Shown in pieces: positions 58,207 through 64,000 of a stretch of DNA of 64,000 bases. The translations under genes were made by a program, and so were the position numbers. Each line of letters starts with the position of its first letter. Within the stretch, counting starts at the first letter, position 1. The notes beneath the pieces are model-generated. The model did not search any database and was not told the origin of the DNA. It saw nothing but the letters and a program-made list of their open reading frames with translations. The DNA comes from Arthrobacter sp. DWC3. Lineage in GTDB: Bacteria; Actinomycetota; Actinomycetes; Actinomycetales; Micrococcaceae. Location of the stretch: assembly GCF_002929375.1 (NCBI RefSeq), contig NZ_PJIP01000009.1:103722-167721 (forward strand), in the 5' to 3' direction.

Positions 58207-58225
58207 CGGGCTCGGGAAGATCGAA

Positions 58226-58264
58226 CGACGGCGGCCCCGCCTTTTGAAGGTGGGGCCGCCGTCG
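58226..58264. terminator. Bidirectional terminator between the yajQ-like gene and htpX
   Basis: Thirteen perfect pairs (58226-58238 with 58252-58264), the loop containing CTTTTGAAGG, lie between converging stops. Confidence 0.8.
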
Positions 58265-58280
58265 TCGTACCTGGACCTGC

Positions 58281-59159
58281 TCAGCGGAGCGGGCGCCCCG
58301 CCATGCCCTCGAGGCGTGCGATGCGCTGCGCCATGGGCGGGTGGGTCGCGAAGAGGCGGCTCACCCCGCCGCCCTTGAACGGGTTGGCGATCATGAGGTG
58401 CGAGGTGTTCACGAGGCGCTGGTCCTGCGGGAGCGGCGCACGCCGGGTCCCGGCCTCGAGCTTGCGGAGCGCCGAGGCGAGGGCCAGCGGGTCGTCGGTG
58501 AGGGCGGCACCGTCCTCGTCGGCGTCGAACTCGCGGGTACGCCCGATCGCGGTCTGGACGAGGCCCGCGGCCAGGGGTGCGAGGAAGGCGAGCAGCAGGG
58601 CAGCGATGGGGTTGCCGCCCTGGTTCCGGTTGCCGCCCATCATGCCGGCGAACGCGAACATCTGCGCCACGGACGTGATGACGCCGGCGACCGCCGCCGC
58701 GATGGATCCCGTGAGGATGTCACGGTTGTACACGTGCATGAGCTCGTGCCCGAGGACGCCGCGCAGTTCGCGCTCGTCCAGGAGCTGCAGGATGCCCTGC
58801 GTGCAGCACACGGCGGAGTTCTCCGGGTTGCGGCCGGTGGCGAATGCGTTGGGTGCCATGGTCGGCGAGACGTAGAGGCGCGGCATGGGCTTGCCGGCCC
58901 GGGCGCTGAGCTCCCGGACGATCCGGTACATGGCGGGCTGCTGCTGCTCCGTCACCTCGACGGCGCGCATGCTGCGGATCGCGATCTTGTCGCTGTTCCA
59001 GTAGCTGTAGGCGATCGACCCGACACCGAGGACGGCGAAGAGCCAGATGAACGCGGAGCTGCCGGTCGCTCCCGCGATGACCGCGCCGAACACGAGGAAG
59101 ATGCCCATGAGGGCCCCGAACAACAACGCCGTCTTGGCACCGTTGAAATGGTTGTGCAC
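58281..59159 (-). CDS. htpX: HtpX membrane zinc metalloprotease
   Basis: The 292-residue M48 protease has two N-terminal helices and the zinc site LGHELMHVYNRDI (His138, Glu139, His142), with the third ligand in TREFDADEDGA. Two further helices flank the site (about 150-200). HtpX degrades misfolded membrane proteins during envelope stress alongside FtsH. It starts with GTG 59159 behind AAGGAG, and the length matches the family. Confidence 0.94.
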   Translation of the reverse strand: MHNHFNGAKTALLFGALMGIFLVFGAVIAGATGSSAFIWLFAVLGVGSIAYSYWNSDKIAIRSMRAVEVTEQQQPAMYRIVRELSARAGKPMPRLYVSPTMAPNAFATGRNPENSAVCCTQGILQLLDERELRGVLGHELMHVYNRDILTGSIAAAVAGVITSVAQMFAFAGMMGGNRNQGGNPIAALLLAFLAPLAAGLVQTAIGRTREFDADEDGAALTDDPLALASALRKLEAGTRRAPLPQDQRLVNTSHLMIANPFKGGGVSRLFATHPPMAQRIARLEGMAGRPLR

Positions 59160-59253
59160 TGAGAACTCCTTGGCTGGTGGAGACCTGACGGCCCGTCAGT
59201 ACAACGGAGGGTCGGAGCGGCCCGTTCCCCCTCATGGTACGGGCCGCACAGGC

Positions 59254-60540
59254 TCAGGGCTGGGGGCGGCGGGAGTCGTACTCGAGGAACCGGGGCTGCC
59301 GGCGGGCGACGGCGAGGACCAGCACGGCGCACGCGAGCCCTCCGACGACGGCGGTCCAGCCCTCACCCAGCCAGGCGGCCTGGCCACCGGCCACCATGTC
59401 CCCGAGGCGGGGTCCGCCGGCGACGACGACGATGAAGACGCCCTGCAGGCGGCCGCGCATCGCGTCCGGGGTGGCGGACTGGAGGATCGTGTTGCGGAAC
59501 ACGCTGCTGATCGAGTCGGCGATACCCGCGAGGACGAGGCAGAGCGCCGCGGGCAGCAGCCAGAGCGAGAACTCCCCTTCGCCCGGCGCCGGGAGCGAGG
59601 ACGAGCCCGCCATGACGACGACCAGCCCGAAGCCCGCCACCGAGGCACCCCAGCCCACGATCGACCACACCACCGCCTGGCCCTGCTTGTGGACGCGGCC
59701 GAGCGGCCCGGAGAACAGCCCCGCCAGGACCGACCCGAAGGCGCTGGCGGCGAGCAGGATCCCGACGGTCAGTTCACCTCCGCCGATGAGCACGGCGCCG
59801 ACCGCGGGCAGCAGTGCCCGCGGCTGGGACGTGATCATGGCGATGAGGTCCACCACGAAGGTCATGCGGATGTTGGGCCGGGTCCCGAGGAAGCGGAACC
59901 CTTCGAGCACCGTGGCGAGCCCGGCGCGCCGGGTGGGCCCCTCGGGTGGCAGGGGCGGGAGCCGGAACACGGCCCACAGCGCGAAGGTGAAGGTGACGAC
60001 GTCGATCGTGTACGTCCAGGCGTAGCCCACCTGCGCCACGAGGAGCCCGGCGAGCAGCGGGCCGACGGTGAAGGCGAGGCCGAACGTGATCATGCTGAGG
60101 GCATTGGCGGCCGGCAGCAGTTCCGGCCGGACCAGCCGCGGGATGATGGAGCTCCGCGTGGGCTGGTTGATGCCCGCAGCACCCGACTGGACGGCGATCA
60201 GGAAGTAGAGCAGCCAGACGCTGTCCACGCCGATCCACGCCTGCGCGGCGATCGCCATGGTGGTGCCCCACAGCGCGAGACCCGAGTACAGCGCCACCGT
60301 GCGGCGGTCCTGTGCATCCGCGATCGCGCCGCCGTACAGTCCCGCGACCACCAGCGGGACGAGCGCGAAGAGGCTGAGCAGTCCCACGCTGAGGGTGGAC
60401 TGCGTGAGGGAGTAGACCTGCAGGCTGACGGCGACGATGGTGAGCTGGGTGCCGATGGCCGAGAGCGCCGTGCCGACGTAGAGCCGGCGGAACGCCGGTG
60501 ACTCCTTCAGCGGGGTGATGTCGGCGAGGAGTCGTGGCAC
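59254..60540 (-). CDS. MFS transporter, EntS-like (MFS_3)
   Basis: The 428-residue protein has twelve helices. It starts with LADITPLKESPAFRRLYVGTALSAIGTQLTIVAV and has motif A-like GGAIADAQDRRTVALYS between helices 2 and 3. This resembles the enterobactin exporter EntS and other MFS_3 proteins, but there are no siderophore genes nearby, so the substrate is open. GTG 60540 lies six bases after TAGAGT, another probable leaderless start. Confidence 0.87.
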   Translation of the reverse strand: MPRLLADITPLKESPAFRRLYVGTALSAIGTQLTIVAVSLQVYSLTQSTLSVGLLSLFALVPLVVAGLYGGAIADAQDRRTVALYSGLALWGTTMAIAAQAWIGVDSVWLLYFLIAVQSGAAGINQPTRSSIIPRLVRPELLPAANALSMITFGLAFTVGPLLAGLLVAQVGYAWTYTIDVVTFTFALWAVFRLPPLPPEGPTRRAGLATVLEGFRFLGTRPNIRMTFVVDLIAMITSQPRALLPAVGAVLIGGGELTVGILLAASAFGSVLAGLFSGPLGRVHKQGQAVVWSIVGWGASVAGFGLVVVMAGSSSLPAPGEGEFSLWLLPAALCLVLAGIADSISSVFRNTILQSATPDAMRGRLQGVFIVVVAGGPRLGDMVAGGQAAWLGEGWTAVVGGLACAVLVLAVARRQPRFLEYDSRRPQP

Positions 60541-60546
60541 GGGAAC

Positions 60547-60552
60547 ACTCTA
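60547..60552 (-). promoter_or_regulatory. -10 element, leaderless type, for the EntS-like gene
   Basis: On the minus strand TAGAGT is followed by GTTCCC and then GTG 60540. Confidence 0.55.
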
Positions 60553-60605
60553 GCGCGGAAGTGATTCGCTCCGGCAACGAATCAGGGGGCGCGGAGGGAG
60601 GGCCC

Positions 60606-61319
60606 TCAGGCGGGGTCGCGGTCGCCGGCACCGATGGCGCGGTCGATCTCCTGCAGCACCCGGGTGTCGGCGATGGGCCGGAAGTGGCCCATCGTCTCGA
60701 GCTGGACGTTCCGGGCACCCTGCACGAAGCTGCCGCCCGGGATGTGGGGGTCGAACCGCCCGAAGATCGAGGTGATGCGCCGGTTGGACTCGAGGTCGGC
60801 GCGCAGCCGCTTCAGGGTGGGGTCGTGCGGCGAGAACGCACGGATGCTCGGCAGGAGGAAGAAGTTGGCGTAGACGGACCCGGAGAACGGGGTGTTGACC
60901 GCCACGAGGCGGTTGATGCGCGGCCCGGCACTGGACATGGTCATGAGGAACTTGCCGATCAGGCCGCCCTTGCTGTGGGCGACGATCACCACGTCCTCGA
61001 GGTCGTGTTCCTCGAGGTAGCCCGCGGCGAGCTGCGCCATGGCCTCGACCGTGCCGCGGTTGTAGCCGAGCTTCTGCACCACGTGGACGGGGTGGCCGGC
61101 CCGGTGCAGGTGGTCCGCGATGGGCCGCATGAACTGCCAGGTCTCGTAGATCCCGGGAATCAGGAGCACGGGCCCCTTGCCCTCCGGCGCGTCGGCCGCC
61201 GGCGTCAGGTACCGCACGGGATCCACCCGGAAAAGGAAGCCCTGCACCTGCCAGAAACCGACGTACGCATAGTCCAGCACCCAGGCCCGGCCCCGCTTCA
61301 GAACATCCACCCTGTCCAC
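60606..61319 (-). CDS. Alpha/beta hydrolase, lipase-like
   Basis: The 237-residue protein has the oxyanion strand VLLIPGIYETWQFM and the nucleophile elbow VIVAHSKGGLIGKFL, where HSKGG replaces the commoner GHSxG. An aspartate in IFGRFDPHIPGGS and a histidine in METMGHFRPI-like ETMGHFRPIADT complete the triad by position. It resembles small triacylglycerol lipases and acyltransferase-type hydrolases; the substrate is unknown. There is no signal peptide. The start is GTG 61319; a second in-frame GTG at 61310 behind GGACAGG is also possible. Confidence 0.8.
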   Translation of the reverse strand: MDRVDVLKRGRAWVLDYAYVGFWQVQGFLFRVDPVRYLTPAADAPEGKGPVLLIPGIYETWQFMRPIADHLHRAGHPVHVVQKLGYNRGTVEAMAQLAAGYLEEHDLEDVVIVAHSKGGLIGKFLMTMSSAGPRINRLVAVNTPFSGSVYANFFLLPSIRAFSPHDPTLKRLRADLESNRRITSIFGRFDPHIPGGSFVQGARNVQLETMGHFRPIADTRVLQEIDRAIGAGDRDPA

Positions 61320-61349
61320 GGTACCGACCGCACGTGCCGCGTGGGGCGC

Positions 61350-61390
61350 AAGTTAGTCACGCCTTATTATGAGTTTCTAAGATTTACTGC
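61350..61390 (+). promoter_or_regulatory. AT-rich promoter/operator of the fur-catalase operon
   Basis: A sharp AT-rich island in GC-rich DNA holds TTATTATGAGTTTCTAAGAT. TAAGAT (61378-61383) lies seven bases before TTG 61391. Partial dyad symmetry in the TTATnATG..TTTCTAA part resembles Fur-family boxes, but it is not a perfect match. Confidence 0.5.
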
Positions 61391-61891
61391 TTGACTGACG
61401 GCATGATGCAGACCAGCGTGACGCCCGGGGCCCAGGAGGCCCGCTGGTCCGCCGCACTGCACGCCGCGGACCGGCGCGTGACGCGCCAGCGCCTCGCCGT
61501 CCTCGCCGCCGTCGAGCAGTCGCCCCACGCCACCGCCGACGACGCCGCGACGGCGGTCCGCGCCGACCTGCCGCACATCACCGTGCAGTCCGTCTACGTG
61601 ATCCTCGCCGACCTCACCGACATCGGCCTGCTGCGCCGCATCGAGACGCCGCACTCCCCCGCCCGCTACGAGACGCGCGTGGGCGACAACCACCACCACG
61701 CCGTCTGTACCGGATGCGGCCGCATCGAGGACGTCGACTGCGCCGTGGGACACGCGCCCTGCCTGACCCCCGAATGGTCTCCCGGCGCCTCCCGTATGAC
61801 CATCCGGATCGCAGAAGTCCTGTACCAGGGCCTCTGCGACGACTGCCGTTCGGCAGCCCCCAGCCACCAACCATCCGAACTACAGGAATAG
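61391..61891 (+). CDS. Fur-family regulator (FurA/PerR/CatR type)
   Basis: The 166-residue protein has the winged helix (about 15-90: [24 protein letters not shown], then [23 protein letters not shown]). The metal-binding dimer domain has [12 protein letters not shown] and a C-terminal CDDC pair, giving the structural zinc CxxC...CxxC. Its position eight bases before a catalase gene marks it as a peroxide-responsive Fur protein. I start it at TTG 61391 because a -10 element is seven bases upstream; ATG 61403 or 61406 are alternatives without a ribosome site. Confidence 0.87.
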   Translation: MTDGMMQTSVTPGAQEARWSAALHAADRRVTRQRLAVLAAVEQSPHATADDAATAVRADLPHITVQSVYVILADLTDIGLLRRIETPHSPARYETRVGDNHHHAVCTGCGRIEDVDCAVGHAPCLTPEWSPGASRMTIRIAEVLYQGLCDDCRSAAPSHQPSELQE

Positions 61892-61898
61892 GAGCACC

Positions 61899-63386
61899 AT
61901 GTCCGCGAACTTCAGCACCACGCAGTCCGGCGCCCCCGTCATCGACGACAGCAACTCGTCGGCCCTCGGCCGCGACGGCGCCATCCCGCTGACCGACCAC
62001 TACCTCATCGAGAAGCTCGCGCAGTTCAACCGCGAGCGTGTCCCCGAGCGCGTGGTCCACGCCAAGGGCGGCGGAGCGTTCGGTGTCTTCGAGACCACCG
62101 AGGACGTCAGCATGTACACGCGCGCCGCGCTGTTCCAGAAGGGCACGACGACGGAGACCCTCCTCCGCTTCTCCTCCGTGGCCGGCGAGCAGGGCTCCCC
62201 CGACACGTGGCGCGACCCCCGCGGCTTCGCGCTCAAGTTCTACACCTCCGAGGGCAACTACGACCTCGTGGGCAACAACACCCCGGTGTTCTTCATCCGC
62301 GACGGCATCAAGTTCCCCGACTTCATCCACTCGCAGAAGCGCCTGCCGGGCACCAATCTGCGCGACGCCGACATGCAGTGGGACTTCTGGACGCTCAGCC
62401 CGGAGTCGGCCCACCAGGTGACGTGGCTGATGGGCGACCGCGGCCTGCCCAACTCGTGGCGGACCATGAACGGCTACGGCTCGCACACCTACATGTGGAT
62501 CAACGAGTCCGACGAGAAGTTCTGGGTGAAGTACCACTTCAAGTCCAACCAGGGCCACGAGGTCCTCACCGTCGACGAGGCCGAGGCGCTCGCGGGATCG
62601 GATGCGGACCACCACCTGCGCGACCTCTCGGAGAACATCGCGAAGGGCAACCACCCGAGCTGGGACCTCAAGGTCCAGGTGATGCCCTACGACGACGCCA
62701 AGACCTACCGCTTCAACCCGTTCGACCTGACGAAGGTGTGGCCCCAGGGCGACTACCCGCTGATCCCCGTCGGCAGGCTCACCCTGAACCGCAACCCGGA
62801 GAACTACTTCGCGCAGATCGAGCAGGCCACGTTCGCGCCGTCGAACTTCGTGCCCGGGATCGCAGCGAGCCCCGACCGCATGCTGCAGGCCCGCATCTTC
62901 TCCTACGCGGACGCGCACCGCTACCGTGTGGGCACCAACCACGCGCAGCTGCCCGTGAACATGCCGAAGAACGAGGTGCGCAACTACTCCAAGGACGGCG
63001 CGGCTCGCTACCACTTCAACGCCGCCTCCACACCTGTGTACGCACCGAACTCCGTGGGCGGTCCCGCCGCGGATCCCGCCCAGTACGGTGCGCACGGCGG
63101 CTGGGAGAACGACGGCGACCTCGTCCGTGCAGCCCATACGCTGCACGCCGAGGACGACGACTTCGGCCAGGCCGGGACGCTGTACCGCGAGGTGTTCGAC
63201 GACGCGCAGCGTGCGCGTTTCCTCGAGACCATCACGGGCGCCGTCGGCGGCGTGCAGAGCGACGAGATCCGCGCGCGGGCCGTCCAGTACTGGGCCAACG
63301 TGGACGCCGAGCTCGGCGCGAAGCTGGCCGCGAACCTCGGCCACGGTGTTGCGCCGGCCACCGAGTCGGAGGCCGCGCTCTACTAG
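61899..63386 (+). CDS. katA: Monofunctional heme catalase (clade 3 type)
   Basis: The 495-residue enzyme has the essential His54 in [11 protein letters not shown], the distal Asn in [22 protein letters not shown], and the proximal heme tyrosine in [14 protein letters not shown]. Small-subunit length and the NADPH-binding style of the core fit clade 3. It removes hydrogen peroxide. It has an AGGAG site four bases before ATG 61899 and follows the Fur-family gene after seven bases, so both come from one peroxide-controlled transcript. Confidence 0.96.
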   Translation: MSANFSTTQSGAPVIDDSNSSALGRDGAIPLTDHYLIEKLAQFNRERVPERVVHAKGGGAFGVFETTEDVSMYTRAALFQKGTTTETLLRFSSVAGEQGSPDTWRDPRGFALKFYTSEGNYDLVGNNTPVFFIRDGIKFPDFIHSQKRLPGTNLRDADMQWDFWTLSPESAHQVTWLMGDRGLPNSWRTMNGYGSHTYMWINESDEKFWVKYHFKSNQGHEVLTVDEAEALAGSDADHHLRDLSENIAKGNHPSWDLKVQVMPYDDAKTYRFNPFDLTKVWPQGDYPLIPVGRLTLNRNPENYFAQIEQATFAPSNFVPGIAASPDRMLQARIFSYADAHRYRVGTNHAQLPVNMPKNEVRNYSKDGAARYHFNAASTPVYAPNSVGGPAADPAQYGAHGGWENDGDLVRAAHTLHAEDDDFGQAGTLYREVFDDAQRARFLETITGAVGGVQSDEIRARAVQYWANVDAELGAKLAANLGHGVAPATESEAALY

Positions 63387-63410
63387 GGCTGCAGGCAGCA
63401 CCGGCACACG

Positions 63411-63438
63411 AAGGGCGGACCCACGCGGGTCCGCCCTT
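63411..63438 (+). terminator. Terminator after the catalase gene
   Basis: Twelve perfect pairs (AAGGGCGGACCC with GGGTCCGCCCTT) around an ACGC loop, 24 bases after the stop. Confidence 0.8.
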
Positions 63439-63565
63439 CCAGCATCCCGGCCCGGTGTCGTCCACCCGTGGTCCCGGTCGAGTGCCGGTCAGCGTTGCAC
63501 GCGGATCGGCGGTGCCCGCGACATTGGTGCAGTTCACGGTTGTCGACCCGGTGCCGCTGCGTGCG

Positions 63566-63604
63566 GGAAGCGCCGGGTGGAGGGGTGGTCCACTCGGCGC
63601 TTCC
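63566..63604 (-). terminator. Terminator of the LGFP-repeat gene
   Basis: GGAAGCGCCG (63566-63575) pairs with CGGCGCTTCC (63595-63604), with further pairing inside, 21 bases after the stop of the minus-strand gene. Confidence 0.7.
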
Positions 63605-63625
63605 GGGGTTGGCTGGTGGTGCGTG

Positions 63626-64000
63626 TTACCTGTAGGAGATGGTGGTGGCTCCTGTGGTGGAGGACCAGGTGATGCGTCCTCCCTGGTAGTCCTGTGCCAC
63701 CTGTGTGCTGCTCAGGGGGAACTCATTGGTGGTGGGGTAGCCGAGGCGGCCGTTCTCCCACCCCTGGGTGCCCCACCGGGCCTGGATGGCGCCGCGGGTG
63801 ATGAACGCCCCGGTGGTCGGGGACCAGTGGATGGTGCCGCCCTGGTAGCGCTGGAGCACGCCGCCGTTCTTGAGGCCGCCGATCTCCTCGCTGGTGGGGT
63901 AGCCCAGGAACCCGTTCTCCCATCCCTGGGTGCCCCACCGGGCCTGGATGGCGCCGCGGGTGATGAACGCCCCGGTGGTCGGGGACCAGTGGATGGTGCC
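63626..64000 (-). CDS. LGFP-repeat surface protein, C-terminal end (5' part outside window)
   Basis: The visible 124 residues consist of LGFP repeats of 54 residues: GAIQARWGTQGWENGFLGYP, then a divergent middle, then VLQRYQGGTIHWSPTTGAF. The last repeat is shorter and ends GRITWSSTTGATTISYR before TAA. LGFP repeats occur in secreted actinobacterial proteins and are thought to anchor them to the cell envelope. The catalytic or other N-terminal part, such as a peptidase or hydrolase domain, lies beyond the window. Confidence 0.88.
   Translation of the reverse strand, partial: GTIHWSPTTGAFITRGAIQARWGTQGWENGFLGYPTSEEIGGLKNGGVLQRYQGGTIHWSPTTGAFITRGAIQARWGTQGWENGRLGYPTTNEFPLSSTQVAQDYQGGRITWSSTTGATTISYR
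63730..64000. repeat. 162-base tandem repeat encoding LGFP units
   Basis: The block starting GGGTGCCCCACCGGG recurs after 162 bases (63766 and 63928). At least the next 70 bases are identical at the DNA level, including synonymous positions, and the array runs off the window end. Confidence 0.85.

Overview
The window is 64 kb of very GC-rich actinobacterial chromosome. A mycothiol synthase gene (mshD), a GlnR-type orphan regulator beside it, an LGFP-repeat surface protein, a Pls/PosA-type peptide synthetase and the general gene set point to the Micrococcaceae, most likely Arthrobacter in the broad sense. The family placement is inference. There are three tRNA genes and no rRNA. I saw no CRISPR array, transposase, integrase or phage gene. 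Apart from one accessory-looking stretch the region reads as ordinary chromosome.

Layout. 1-8 kb: a nitrobindin-like protein, small membrane proteins, glnR, mshD, and a ppk1-mutT1 pair with overlapping stop and start codons. A PHO-box-like site then precedes a 79-residue orphan. 7.2-13.5 kb: a 4'-phosphopantetheinyl transferase faces an M1 aminopeptidase gene that overlaps a 1306-residue adenylation/carrier/membrane protein of the Pls/PosA type. Together they look like one small peptide-making unit. 13.6-19.9 kb: thyA-folA, LssY-like and TMEM175-like membrane proteins, asd and DUF6194. 19.9-25.7 kb (minus strand): murB with two hydratase-fold genes, DUF2797, ligC, a DJ-1/PfpI protein and an XRE-cupin regulator. 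The regulator is divergent from a thioredoxin-reductase-like gene that overlaps a methyltransferase gene. 27.5-32.8 kb: rtcB, two tRNAs, deaD with a long structured leader, and a MOSC protein. 32.8-36.4 kb: a KdpE-like regulator, a shortened KdpD-like kinase and a GT87 mannosyltransferase-like protein in one overlapping operon. 36.5-49.2 kb: amidohydrolase, the cbs-metB transsulfuration pair, a permease plus D-malate/tartrate dehydrogenase, an AlkA-like glycosylase, thioredoxin, a MarR-MFS pair and an acyltransferase.

49.3-57.1 kb holds a GH38 alpha-mannosidase, a lipoprotein, and the most unusual part of the window: two adjacent secreted paralogues. Both start with TTG and share a leader RNA hairpin whose arms co-vary. 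Both carry the same five-fold Trp/Pro repeat module. One joins the module to an HNH nuclease and an Excalibur domain. The other joins it to an SGNH hydrolase and keeps only a remnant of the nuclease. 57-64 kb: tRNA-Tyr, YajQ, HtpX, an MFS exporter, a lipase-like hydrolase, a Fur-family regulator with catalase, and the C-terminal end of an LGFP-repeat protein cut by the window edge.

A theme across the window is leaderless transcription. At least fifteen genes have a TAnnnT -10 hexamer only 6-7 bases before the start codon, which would put the transcript start on the start codon itself.
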